A stretch of DNA of 64,000 nt from Petrachloros mirabilis ULC683 (GTDB lineage: Bacteria > Cyanobacteriota > Cyanobacteriia > Thermosynechococcales > Thermosynechococcaceae): NCBI RefSeq assembly GCF_009939295.1, contig NZ_WVIC01000005.1, forward strand, positions 88,807 to 152,806, given 5' to 3'. The first letter of the stretch is position 1. Each line of letters opens with the position of its first letter. This document shows positions 48,784 to 60,633 of the stretch, one piece after another. The position numbers and the translations under genes were made by a program. Below the pieces are notes generated by a model that saw nothing but the letters and a program-made list of their open reading frames with translations, searched no databases and was not told where the DNA came from.

Positions 48784-49269
48784 CTACTGCATCGCGCCGA
48801 TGACAAAGTCAAAATAGGCACCTGCTTCAGCAGCATCTTCGCCAGACAGCAAAGAGGCAGCAGCATTTTTTAGCCCACGGACACCTTCAGCAACACCCGG
48901 GATGGGAGTTCCCAAGGAGTTGTACATTTCTTTGACACCCACAATTCCAATTTCTTCAATGGGGGTGACATCACCGGACACCACACCATAGGTGACGAGA
49001 CGCAGGTAGTAGTCTAGGTCACGCAAGCAGGTCGCGGTCATTTCTTGGCCATAGGCGTTGCCGCCAGGAGAAACAACATCGGGGCGCTTTTGAAACAGTT
49101 GATCACCCGCTTGCTTCACAATTCGCTCCCGGTTTTCGGTCAAAACTTGAGCAATGCGAAGCCGACGCTCACCACCGGTCACGAAGCTCTTGATTCGATC
49201 CAACTCACCTGGGCTTAGATAGCGGGCTTCTGCGTCCGCATTCACGATTGATTTCGTGACAACACTCAT
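48784..49269 (-). CDS. apcA: Allophycocyanin alpha subunit
   Basis: 161 residues. Partner of ApcB in the core trimers. The chromophore Cys is in [19 protein letters not shown]. Start [18 protein letters not shown] is canonical. GGAGGA lies 8-9 nt upstream of the ATG. A 508-bp leader region separates it from apcE and holds putative control elements. Confidence 0.98.
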   Translation of the reverse strand: MSVVTKSIVNADAEARYLSPGELDRIKSFVTGGERRLRIAQVLTENRERIVKQAGDQLFQKRPDVVSPGGNAYGQEMTATCLRDLDYYLRLVTYGVVSGDVTPIEEIGIVGVKEMYNSLGTPIPGVAEGVRGLKNAAASLLSGEDAAEAGAYFDFVIGAMQ

Positions 49270-49777
49270 TGATGGATTCCTCCAGTTAAAGAAAGAAAAT
49301 AAACCAGATGCATCTTAGACGGCGCTCATCAAGGTCTATACCTGCCAAGCCTGAAGCCCTAACAGATTTGCCTGAGCATCCTTAGGGAAAGACTCGTAGT
49401 TGACGACCTTGATTTGAACAAACCTGAAGCCATCAGGCTTAGCTTGAACTATTTCAGTACAGCTATCTCACGAATTTATTGTCTGGCATTCCGGTGATCA
49501 TGATAACTGAGCCGTAATAGTTTTTAATATTTCTCATCAGTCAAAGCCTTCCAGATTCCCCTCTACAAAATCAAGGCTCAACCCTAGTCACGGTCAAGGA
49601 CACCCCATTATTTTGATCAGAAAAAAATACTCGCCAGCCCAATATTGGGGTCGCGGTTCTGAAAAAGGTGTGACGTTTTGTAAGGCTTTGTAAGATTTTG
49701 TAAATAAGCTTAGCTCCAGGACAATCTCGTGAGCCGAACAGCTATCAAGACTGCCCTGGAGTCAAAGGAGCTAGGGC
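49270..49777. other. apcE-apcA intergenic region with putative apcA promoter
   Basis: 508 bp. Holds the triple TTACAAA array (49677-49703), a perfect CCCAATATTGGG palindrome at 49638-49649, and a hairpin CCTGA / TCAGG near 49430. A long apcA leader is likely. No gene. Confidence 0.6.
49677..49703 (-). promoter_or_regulatory. Triple HLR1-like array upstream of apcA
   Basis: Read on the minus strand, TTACAAA occurs three times at exactly 10-bp spacing (49697-49703, 49687-49693, 49677-49683). The HLR1 site of the response regulator RpaB is two (G/T)TTACA(T/A)(T/A) units separated by 2 nt, i.e. the same 10-bp period. A CAATAT box lies 30 bp downstream. Binding is inferred. Confidence 0.6.
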
Positions 49778-53525
<3,748 letters not shown>

Positions 53526-54656
53526 ATGAACACCCTACGTTTAGATACTGTCGTTCCGCCCTATGCTCAACTTCCGGAAGTTCTTGGGGCTCTTGATGTC
53601 ACTCTAGAGTCAGAGCTGACTTTATTTCGGCAGCAGCGACAGCCTTATGCTCAAGCCCCCTTGTTGCCGGAGTCTGTTAGCCCATCTCATAAATCATCTG
53701 AGACGATGTCTTCTGCATTAGAGCCTTTTTTGTCAGAAGCGCCCGATGTGGAGGCTGCCCATGGAGAGTCTCGATCTGATGGCTCTGTTGAGGCGGATTT
53801 TGGGGAATCAGAAGGTGCGGTTGCGGGTTCTGCGGAGTTGAGTGGTCTGGATTCTGACCCCGATCACAGGGGCTTGAATGCGCCTGAAGTTGAGGGGGGG
53901 CATGAAGTTGATGGACTGAGCGAGCCAAATTCTCTGTCTGGGGTTTCGGGATCTAGTCTATCTGAAGATGTTTTGGTTGCCGGACAGGGGTCTGTCATCG
54001 CAGACCAGCGGCTCAGTTCGAACAAGGCGAATGTGCCCCTTGAGAGTTATTTAGACCCTGCCATTGAAGATTATCTTGAGTCTTCCGAAGCGCTGCTCAA
54101 GCATATGGATACTGATGAGTCTCCCAGGCTGCGGGAGGATCTCGATGAGCTGCCTTCCCCTTGGGCTGGCTATCGCTGGATTTGGGCGGTGGCAGTGGGG
54201 GTGGTCTTTGGGGGGCTCTTGCTGTGGCATCAGATGCGTCAACGAGGGCCAGAACCTAGGCCGGAAACCTCTGAAGAAACCTCTGAAGTGCCTGCTTCTA
54301 AAGCAAACCCTCCCACTGTGACTGGGGCTAGCTCTGCTCCCCTGTCTCGGAGCACCACCCCCAGTGGACCGAATTTGGCCAATCGTGAGTTCCCAGCTTT
54401 AAATTTGTCCAATCTGGGTCAATTATCTCCCCAGGGGGAGACGACGGATCAGGCAACTGCATCTGGCCTGTTTTATGTGGTGGTGGCAGAAGGGGGAGAG
54501 GCGGTGACGCTAGAGGCGGCTCGGGCACTGGTGCCGGATGCCTTTTACACGGGTGGTGAAATTCAACTGGGTGCGATTGAGGATGAGGCTGAAGCCCAGC
54601 AATTTGCGGAGAGTTTGAGACGTCAGGGGTTGCCGGCACAGGTGGTCACGAACTAA
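53526..54656 (+). CDS. Single-pass membrane protein with SPOR-like C-terminal domain
   Basis: 376 residues from the ATG at 53526. Conserved N-terminus TLRLDTVVPPYAQLPEVL, then a long acidic, Ser/Gly-rich disordered stretch (to about residue 205). One membrane helix (about 218-234, WIWAVAVGVVFGGLLLW), a Pro/Ser-rich spacer, and a C-terminal 70-residue alpha-beta unit (FYVVVAEGG...AFYTGGEIQLGAI...AEAQQFAESLRRQGLPAQVV) that looks like a SPOR domain. SPOR domains bind denuded peptidoglycan; here the match is by pattern only. It sits between apcE and vipp1, but no functional link is shown. Confidence 0.75.
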   Translation: MNTLRLDTVVPPYAQLPEVLGALDVTLESELTLFRQQRQPYAQAPLLPESVSPSHKSSETMSSALEPFLSEAPDVEAAHGESRSDGSVEADFGESEGAVAGSAELSGLDSDPDHRGLNAPEVEGGHEVDGLSEPNSLSGVSGSSLSEDVLVAGQGSVIADQRLSSNKANVPLESYLDPAIEDYLESSEALLKHMDTDESPRLREDLDELPSPWAGYRWIWAVAVGVVFGGLLLWHQMRQRGPEPRPETSEETSEVPASKANPPTVTGASSAPLSRSTTPSGPNLANREFPALNLSNLGQLSPQGETTDQATASGLFYVVVAEGGEAVTLEAARALVPDAFYTGGEIQLGAIEDEAEAQQFAESLRRQGLPAQVVTN

Positions 54657-54856
54657 GTAGAAGACTGGTGGTGTCTTGCCCATGAAGGCCAGCCAGGGGG
54701 TTACAGTACAATGAGTCTAGTCCTTTTGCGTGGGGCAATATAACAACAAGTGGTTTAGCTGTCGGTGGGTGAGACTGGGGCTAGATTCAAGATTTATGGA
54801 GTTTCGCTAGTCTAGAACTAGGGTCTGTCAACGTTGAAGTAAGGAAAAACCAAGCC

Positions 54857-55642
54857 ATGGGACTATTTGACCGCGTGAGTCGGGTAATTCGTTCGAACCT
54901 TAATGCCCTCGTTAGCTCTGCGGAAGATCCGGAGAAGATCTTGGAGCAGACGGTCAATGATATGCAGGAAGATCAGGTGCAGCTTCGCCAAGCTGTGGCT
55001 CAGGCGATCGCAGCTCAAAAACGCCTAGAGCAGCAGTACAATCAAGCGCAAACCCAGTCGAATGAGTGGTACCGTCGGGCTCAACTGGCGCTGCAAAAGG
55101 GGGATGAGAATCTGGCCCGAGAGGCGCTCTCTCGCAGGCAAACTTTTACGGAAACGGCCAATAGTCTAAAGACACAACTGGATCAGTCTACGACGCAGGT
55201 GGATACCCTCAAGCGTCAAATGACGGGGCTTGAGAGCAAGATTGCTGAAGCCAAGACCAAGAAGGATATGTTGACGGCTCGAGCCCGTGCCGCTAAGGCG
55301 AATGAGCAAATCAATCAGGCGATGGGTCGGGTTGATACTACTAGTGCGTTTGCGGCTTTTGAGCGCATGGAAGACAAGGTGATGGAAATTGAGGCCCGTT
55401 CTTCAGCCTATGCTGAGTTGGCGAGTGATAACTTGGATAGTCAGTTTGCTGCCCTAGAATCTGGTGGGGATCTCGATGCCGAGCTTCAGCTTTTGAAGGC
55501 TCAGATGGACAATCCTTCCCTTCCGGCGGGGGCAGCGAATCCGGCGTCGCTGCCAGCGGGTGAGCCGACAGCAACGCGCCCTGACAGTGCGGTGGTGGAT
55601 GCGGAACTCGAAGAACTACGCAATCAAATCGACAATGCCTGA
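54857..55642 (+). CDS. vipp1: Vipp1/IM30, PspA-family membrane remodelling protein
   Basis: 261 residues. ESCRT-III-like protein needed for thylakoid biogenesis and membrane protection. Start MGLFDRVSRVIRSNLNALVS (amphipathic helix alpha-0), then a long coiled coil with DPEKILEQTVNDMQEDQVQLR and LSRRQTFTETANSLKTQL. A 40-residue linker leads to the extra C-terminal helix (VVDAELEELRNQIDNA) that separates Vipp1 from PspA. AAGGA lies upstream. It has its own promoter region after the SPOR-like gene. Confidence 0.95.
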   Translation: MGLFDRVSRVIRSNLNALVSSAEDPEKILEQTVNDMQEDQVQLRQAVAQAIAAQKRLEQQYNQAQTQSNEWYRRAQLALQKGDENLAREALSRRQTFTETANSLKTQLDQSTTQVDTLKRQMTGLESKIAEAKTKKDMLTARARAAKANEQINQAMGRVDTTSAFAAFERMEDKVMEIEARSSAYAELASDNLDSQFAALESGGDLDAELQLLKAQMDNPSLPAGAANPASLPAGEPTATRPDSAVVDAELEELRNQIDNA

Positions 55643-55666
55643 TGCCCTCCTCATTGACCTGATGAC

Positions 55667-56833
55667 ATGATCCAATTTGCCGATCGCTTGAGGCCGCTGC
55701 AGACCAATGTGTTTGCTGATATGGATCAAGCTAAGCAGCAGGCTCGACTTAACGGTCAGTCTGTTCTGGATTTATCGCTGGGGTCTTCGGATCTACCGGT
55801 TTCAGACAAAATACTGGCGTCTATTGCTGAGGCGCTTCAAGACCCCAGTACCCATGGCTATTTGATGTTTCACGGCACCCGCGCCTTTCGGCAGGCGGTG
55901 GCGGATTGGTATGAACAGCGCTATCATCTGGCCGTGAATCCTGAGACTGAGGTGCTGACATTGATTGGCTCCCAGGAGGGAACCGCTCACTTGCCTTTAG
56001 CAATTCTGAATCCGGGGGACTATGCGCTGCTTCAAGATCCGGGGTATCCGTCCCATGGGGGGGGGGTTTACTTGGCGGGGGGGCAGGTTTATCCGATGGC
56101 GTTGCGGGTTGAGCATGGGTTCTTGCCCCAGTTTGACCAGATTCCGGCTGCGGTGTTGGCACGGGCTCGGATGATGGTGTTGAGTTATCCCCATAATCCG
56201 ACGACTGCGATCGCACCCCTCGACTTTTTTGAAGACGCCGTGCAATTTTGCCAGCACCACGATCTAATTTTGGTGCATGACTTTCCTTATGTAGACTTAG
56301 CTTTCGGAAATCAGGTGATGCCCTCAGTGCTGCAAGCCGACCGGAAACGAACCCGCTCCATTGAATTTTTTACCTTCTCAAAGTCTTATAACATGGGGGG
56401 CTTTCGGATTGGCTATGCCATTGGTAATGCCGACTTAATTCGAGCCTTGCGGCAAGTCAAAGCCGTGGTGGACTTTAACCAATATCAGGGAATTCTGCAA
56501 GGGGCAATCACAGCACTCACTGCCTGCCAATCGGACATTGCCCAAACTGTAGACACATTTCGCCAACGGCGCGATGTGTTTGTCGCTGCCCTGCACCAAA
56601 TTGGCTGGTCAGTTCCCACCCCTGAAGCCACCCTGTATGTTTGGGCTGCGTTGCCCCCACCTTGGCAGCAACATTCGGTCAAGTTTTGTCAAGAACTAGT
56701 CCTCCAAACCGGCATTGCCGCCGCACCCGGTGCAGGCTTTGGGAAGTCGGGAGAAGGCTATGTCCGCTTTGCTCTGGTTCACAGTTCAGAGCGCCTACAG
56801 GCGGCAGTCAAGCAGTTGGGGAACTTTCTTTGA
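55667..56833 (+). CDS. PLP-dependent aminotransferase class I/II (LL-DAP aminotransferase type)
   Basis: 388 residues. Fold-type I aminotransferase. The PLP lysine is in EFFTFSKSYNMGGFRIGYAIG; other conserved parts are LSLGSSDLPVS, HGYLMFHGTRAFRQAV, IGSQEGTAHLPLA, SYPHNPTTA and HDFPYVDLAFG. The overall pattern resembles DapL/DapC-type enzymes acting near diaminopimelate, but substrate cannot be fixed from sequence alone. It starts 24 bp after vipp1 on the same strand. Confidence 0.82.
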   Translation: MIQFADRLRPLQTNVFADMDQAKQQARLNGQSVLDLSLGSSDLPVSDKILASIAEALQDPSTHGYLMFHGTRAFRQAVADWYEQRYHLAVNPETEVLTLIGSQEGTAHLPLAILNPGDYALLQDPGYPSHGGGVYLAGGQVYPMALRVEHGFLPQFDQIPAAVLARARMMVLSYPHNPTTAIAPLDFFEDAVQFCQHHDLILVHDFPYVDLAFGNQVMPSVLQADRKRTRSIEFFTFSKSYNMGGFRIGYAIGNADLIRALRQVKAVVDFNQYQGILQGAITALTACQSDIAQTVDTFRQRRDVFVAALHQIGWSVPTPEATLYVWAALPPPWQQHSVKFCQELVLQTGIAAAPGAGFGKSGEGYVRFALVHSSERLQAAVKQLGNFL

Positions 56834-56962
56834 CCTTGGAGACGACAAGTGTAAAGGCTTTGTAAAACCTGACAAATTTGCAGCCAATCTGGTAATTTTC
56901 AGTAAGAGCCTGCAAAATCTCAGGTTTACTGGGTTAGATGTTATAAAGGGGAGCATTGTACT

Positions 56963-57502
56963 ATGCTGACGGGTCTAAAGCACTGGCTAGTGGGAATTTC
57001 CGGTACCCTAATGGTTTTGGGGGTGGGAGCTACAACCCAGCCCAGTGTGGCGGCTGAAAAAATCAGCATTTTTTATGGACCCTTTGGCCGCTCGGTGTCG
57101 GTGTCCGATCTGCGTCAGTTTGCAGAAACTGAAGTTGCCCCACCTGATTTAGCTGCGCTGCTGCGATTGGTCAGCACAGAGCAGCGAGCATCGCTGTTGA
57201 AAGGACTGCAAACTAAATTTCCCTTTGATGTGCGAGCCACCGATCAACTGCTGCGATCGCCCCTCGGAGAACCCCTACTCAACCAAGTCGCCGAAGTCAC
57301 CCGACTCCCTGGCGGTGCCGAAAAGCAAGCGATGCGAGGAGCATTGATTGTGGCAGCAGCCTCCCCAGAAGGACTAGGAGTGATTACCTTCTTAGAGGCT
57401 TACCCCACCCCTACCATGACCGTCGATCTGCGCAAAGCTCTGCAATTACTTGAGTCAACCGATGGCCTGGGAACACTCTTGCAGCAAGGCTTAGGACAGT
57501 AA
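56963..57502 (+). CDS. DUF1400 secreted protein
   Basis: 179 residues. Signal peptide (residues 1-31, ending VAA) followed by the DUF1400 pattern: KISIFYGPFGRSVSVSDLRQ, FAETEVAPPDL and a C-terminal AASPEGLGVITFLEAYP. DUF1400 is often fused N-terminal to alpha/beta hydrolases in cyanobacteria; here it is alone. Exported protein of unknown function. It lies between the aminotransferase and comB. Confidence 0.8.
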   Translation: MLTGLKHWLVGISGTLMVLGVGATTQPSVAAEKISIFYGPFGRSVSVSDLRQFAETEVAPPDLAALLRLVSTEQRASLLKGLQTKFPFDVRATDQLLRSPLGEPLLNQVAEVTRLPGGAEKQAMRGALIVAAASPEGLGVITFLEAYPTPTMTVDLRKALQLLESTDGLGTLLQQGLGQ

Positions 57503-57723
57503 CAACAGCGGTACTAGGCAATAGTGTTAAACCATTACACCCTAGAGCTACCCTGTGCAAGGGGAAATTTAAGAAGCTAGATAGGTTGAAGAATAGAATC
57601 CAAGATTGGCGCGTATATCGCAGCCGATTTAGAAGTGTGACACTCACCAAATCGGGGTAGACTCACTTTGGACAGTTGCCAGTTTTTCGTCTCCGTTGAT
57701 TTTGCTGTAAGCCACTGGCTCTC

Positions 57724-58503
57724 ATGAAGCTGTTTTTTTATCACACGCCCGAAGCAGTTCCCCCTGACGGCTCCCCGAACTTAGCCATTGCCATTGATGT
57801 GTTACGAGCCACCACCACCATTGCCACCTTACTGGCAGCAGGGGCAGAAGCGGTTCAGGTTTTCAGCGATCTAGAAGCCCTAACCCACACCCGTGAATCT
57901 TGGGCTCCCAAGCCTGGGCTCCGCATTGGAGAACGAGGGGGACAAAAAGTAGCCGGATTTGATTTAGGAAACTCACCCTTAGACTGTACCGCCGAGCGGG
58001 TGGCCAACTGTCGTATCTTTATGAGCACCACCAATGGCACCCGAGCCCTTCAGCGCATTCAAGATACTCCCATTGTTTTAGCTGCCGCCTTGATCAATCG
58101 CCTCGCAGTCGTGCAGTATCTCCACCAACATCAGCCAGAAACAGTCTGGATGGTCGGCTCGGGCTGGGAGGGCAGTTTTTCCCTTGAAGATACAGTCTGT
58201 GCTGGTGCAATTCTGGATAGCCTTTTGGCGATGGAGCAGCAGCCCCTCAAAAATTTAGCCGGGAATGATGAAGCTGTGGCGGCACTCGCACTCTTTCAAA
58301 GTTATCAACACAACCTGCTTTCCCTCTTAGAGCAGGCCAGTCATGGCCAACGGCTGCTGCATCTACAGCTTGACAACGACTTAAAGTATTGTGCCCAAAC
58401 CGATGTTCTCGATATCTTACCCATCCAGAGAGAAGCGGGAATTTTAGTTAGTTGGTCATTGCGCAGCAGCAACCCCAAGCAGACTGGGAGCGGTCAAATT
58501 TAA
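57724..58503 (+). CDS. comB: 2-phosphosulfolactate phosphatase, with foreign C-terminal tail
   Basis: 259 residues. ComB-family Mg-dependent phosphatase, known from coenzyme M synthesis; in cyanobacteria the substrate is uncertain. [59 protein letters not shown] and [21 protein letters not shown] are diagnostic. From about residue 244 on ([15 protein letters not shown]) the DNA is homologous to the Rpn nuclease gene at 60236 and is read in another frame, so the natural end has been replaced. The catalytic domain looks complete. Confidence 0.9.
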   Translation: MKLFFYHTPEAVPPDGSPNLAIAIDVLRATTTIATLLAAGAEAVQVFSDLEALTHTRESWAPKPGLRIGERGGQKVAGFDLGNSPLDCTAERVANCRIFMSTTNGTRALQRIQDTPIVLAAALINRLAVVQYLHQHQPETVWMVGSGWEGSFSLEDTVCAGAILDSLLAMEQQPLKNLAGNDEAVAALALFQSYQHNLLSLLEQASHGQRLLHLQLDNDLKYCAQTDVLDILPIQREAGILVSWSLRSSNPKQTGSGQI

Positions 58504-58673
58504 TAGAATTGATTGAGACGGTTGTGGTCTATAAGTTTCCGCAGTTGAGTCGTGAGGTAATTGAGCAAATGTTAGGCATCAGTGAGCTACGGCAGACCCG
58601 GGTGTTTCAAGAGGCGCTGCTGGATTTTGAGCTACTGGCGGATCTGGATGCATGGTTGGCGGATCAGGGCTAA
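58455..58673 (+). pseudogene. Rpn nuclease gene fragment with internal deletion
   Basis: About 219 bp nearly identical to parts of the Rpn gene at 59752-60618. It matches from the [18 protein letters not shown] region through TRVFQEAL, lacks a 162-bp stretch, and resumes at LLDFE. The deletion endpoints coincide with a 9-bp near-direct repeat (GAGGCGCTG / GAGGCACTG in the full copy), pointing to slippage or recombination. The N-terminal catalytic part is absent. It runs into comB on its left side. Confidence 0.85.
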
Positions 58674-58674
58674 A

Positions 58675-58794
58675 TCGGTTTCATCGTAGAACCATGCCTC
58701 CGGCAGGCTTGCGCCAACAAAAAGGCAATGCTGATAATCAGTAGGATGAGGCTGGTGCTAGACAGCAGGGCAAGAAGTTGCTCCAGCGGTTCAT
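58675..58794 (-). pseudogene. Remnant of the membrane/coiled-coil protein gene
   Basis: On the minus strand it begins ATGAACCGCTGG like the intact copies, then matches their first ~100 bp (first membrane helix) but shifted out of frame, and carries an extra stretch of about 24 bp (CATGCCTCCGGCAGGCTTGC and following bases) absent from the others. It stands in the same convergent position to the Rpn fragment as in the intact module. Confidence 0.75.
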
Positions 58795-58816
58795 GGGTTG
58801 GGGGTACGGCTAAGGA

Positions 58817-58955
58817 CTATCCAATCAGGATTTCTTGGTAGGTGCTGGGTTGAATGGCATTGACAACTGCTTGAATGCGATCAGTATGTTGCAGGATGCG
58901 CGGCCATGAGGTCGTCATCAAAACGACGATGGCAATCTGGCGGTTGGCTAAGTTC
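58817..58955 (-). pseudogene. C-terminal remnant of a PIN-like toxin gene
   Basis: Minus-strand frame reads LANRQIAIVVLMTTSWPRIL, then HTDRIQAVVNAIQPSTYQEI, resembling the C-terminal part of PIN-like (DUF5615-type) toxins that accompany DUF433 antitoxins. Its N-terminal part is gone, and the DUF433 frame runs into it. Family identity is moderately uncertain. Confidence 0.5.
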
Positions 58956-59159
58956 ATAATCCAATAGGGCTTCCACTTGGGCGCGAGCAACTCCTGGGAA
59001 CCATTCCAGAAACTGATCGATGGAAGCCCCATCTTTGAGATTTTCAAAGAAGGCAGAGACTGGAACACGAGTTCCTTTAAAGACCCACGCACCGCTGACC
59101 TTGTCAGGATGGCACTCTAGCATGTCTAAGGAGTTGACATTTTCCATTGACTTCACCAT
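58881..59159 (-). CDS. DUF433 antitoxin-like protein with frame-run-on tail
   Basis: 92 residues. DUF433 (VapB45-like) winged-helix antitoxin pattern: GAWVFKGTRVPVSAFFENLKDG, then SIDQFLEWFPGVARAQVEALLDYEL. The last 23 residues (SQPPDCHRRFDDD...) are the toxin remnant read in the wrong frame, so a deletion has fused the two. The DNA-binding fold may still form; its toxin partner is not complete. Its start is 9 bp from the membrane/coiled-coil gene's end. Confidence 0.7.
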   Translation of the reverse strand: MVKSMENVNSLDMLECHPDKVSGAWVFKGTRVPVSAFFENLKDGASIDQFLEWFPGVARAQVEALLDYELSQPPDCHRRFDDDLMAAHPATY

Positions 59160-59168
59160 TTTTGTAGG

Positions 59169-59702
59169 TTAGAGGCTGTCGCGGTATTCAGACAAAAGGG
59201 CGATCGCCTGGGTCAACCTCTGCCGATTCTGCTCTGAGGGGTCAGCCAAAAAGGTCAGGAGTGCAAGATCTCGTTCAACTTCGACTCTAGCTCGGCGAGC
59301 CGCTTGTTTTTCTGCCTCAGCTCTTCGGTTTGCCTCTTCAGCTCGGCGAGCTGCTGCTCGTGCTCGATTTTCTCTTCTTCGTCTCTCATCCTCAGCTCTT
59401 TGTCCCTCTGCTCGATCCAGGCGATCTGTTTCTCGATTTCGACGGTTCCACTCAACGCCGAGATTAACCACTGCCACCACGATGGCTGCCAGGGTGAGTC
59501 GGTTGCTCCAGAGGCGGGGACTGGTGAGTTGTCCGAGGATGAGGAAGTCGGTTTCATCGTAAAACCTCAAAAAGGCGATGCTAATAATCAGCAGGGTTAG
59601 GCTGGTGCTGGGCAGCAGAGCGAGAAAGTTGATCCAGCGGTTCATTGGGGATGATCTAGTTTGATTGTATCTTAGCGATTCTTGCCACTTCAGACCCTCC
59701 AC
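59169..59702 (-). CDS. Membrane protein with Arg/Glu-rich coiled coil, paralogue 1
   Basis: 177 residues as an open frame; the homologous start is probably the ATG at 59645 (MNRWINFLALLPSTS), giving 158 residues. Two membrane helices (LALLPSTSLTLLIISIAFL and SNRLTLAAIVVAVVNLGVEW) flank a short loop, then a charged coiled coil (RAEDERRRRENRARAAARRA) and a C-terminal helix ending SEYRDSL. Not a family I can name. A near-identical paralogue lies at 60634-61155, differing mainly by an extra EANRRAEAEKQAA stretch here. Confidence 0.7.
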   Translation of the reverse strand: MEGLKWQESLRYNQTRSSPMNRWINFLALLPSTSLTLLIISIAFLRFYDETDFLILGQLTSPRLWSNRLTLAAIVVAVVNLGVEWNRRNRETDRLDRAEGQRAEDERRRRENRARAAARRAEEANRRAEAEKQAARRARVEVERDLALLTFLADPSEQNRQRLTQAIALLSEYRDSL

Positions 59703-59751
59703 TGCTTAGCCTCTGCTCTACAATAAGACCACTGCCATTGCAGGGAAAGTT

Positions 59752-60618
59752 TTGAAAACCGACTCCATCTTCTTTCGTCTGTTTCAAACCCAACCGGGTC
59801 TTCTTTTTGAACTCCTGGGACAGTCAGCCCAATTGGCACGGGGTTATGAATTTCGCTCGGTAGAAATTAAGCAATTGGCTTTTCGCATTGATGGGGTATT
59901 GCTGCCAACCCCCAACGCCTCTAGCCAAACGGTGGTGTTCCTGGAAGTGCAGTTTCAAGATGACCCACACTTTTATGGTCGGTTTTTTGCTGAGATTTTT
60001 CTATTTCTGTCCCAACACCCCCAAACGGTAGACTGGCGGGCTGTGGTGATTTTCCCAAGGCGCTCAGTCGAGGCAACTCAGCAGCATCTATTCCGCTCGT
60101 TGTTGGGCAGTGAGCAAGTGCAGCGGGTCTATCTAGAGGACTGGCAAGAGGTGGCCACGGAATCGGTAGGCTTGGGAATTATCCAGTTAATTGGGGCGGA
60201 TCAGGATGTGGCGGTGGCACAAGCTAAGGGGTTGTTGGCCATCGCGCAGCAGCAACCGCAGGCGGACTGGCAGCGGTCAAATTTAATAGAATTGATTGAG
60301 ACGGTTGTGGTCTATAAGTTTCCGCAGTTGAGTCGTGAGGTGATTGAGCAAATGTTAGGCATCAGTGAGTTACGGCAGACCCGGGTGTTTCAAGAGGCGC
60401 TGGAGGAGGGACGACAAGAGGGACGACAGGAAGGACGACAGGAGGGAGAACAATCTTTGGTGTTGCGTCTGTTGCAACGCCGATTGGGAACTCTACCTGC
60501 TGCAATCATTGTCCAGGTGCAGGTTTTAAGTGTGCCGCAGCTAGAAGCGCTGGGGGAGGCACTGCTGGATTTTGAGCAACTGGCGGATCTGGAGGCGTGG
60601 TTGGCGGCCCAAGGCTAA
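59752..60618 (+). CDS. Rpn-family PD-(D/E)XK nuclease (DUF2887/DUF4351)
   Basis: 288 residues from a TTG at 59752 with AGGGAAA upstream. The family is the recombination-promoting nuclease/putative transposase group. Catalytic pattern: FRIDGVLL with the Asp, then FLEVQFQDD (E-x-Q) near residue 65. A three-unit 12-bp tandem repeat (60409-60444) encodes the Gly-Arg-Gln-Glu linker. The C-terminal DUF4351 part has LQRRLGTLPAAI and LEALGEALLDFEQLADLEAWL. Rpn proteins in E. coli act as recA-independent recombination and defence-type nucleases. It is convergent with the membrane/coiled-coil gene downstream. Confidence 0.85.
   Translation: MKTDSIFFRLFQTQPGLLFELLGQSAQLARGYEFRSVEIKQLAFRIDGVLLPTPNASSQTVVFLEVQFQDDPHFYGRFFAEIFLFLSQHPQTVDWRAVVIFPRRSVEATQQHLFRSLLGSEQVQRVYLEDWQEVATESVGLGIIQLIGADQDVAVAQAKGLLAIAQQQPQADWQRSNLIELIETVVVYKFPQLSREVIEQMLGISELRQTRVFQEALEEGRQEGRQEGRQEGEQSLVLRLLQRRLGTLPAAIIVQVQVLSVPQLEALGEALLDFEQLADLEAWLAAQG
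60409..60444 (+). repeat. Three-unit 12-bp tandem repeat within the Rpn gene
   Basis: Units GGACGACAAGAG, GGACGACAGGAA and GGACGACAGGAG in tandem encode G-R-Q-E repeats. Unit number could change by slippage in frame, altering linker length between the nuclease and DUF4351 parts. Confidence 0.85.
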
Positions 60619-60633
60619 AGCTGATGGGTTGGG

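Noticed and set aside
56850..56872. HLR1-like site before the DUF1400 gene (minus strand TTTACAAAGCCTTTACAC)
   Set aside because: The two TTACA cores are 11 bp apart rather than 10, and the orientation is away from the gene, so the match is too loose.
60409..60444. CRISPR-like or VNTR array
   Set aside because: Only three adjacent 12-bp units without spacers, in frame inside the Rpn gene; a coding tandem repeat.
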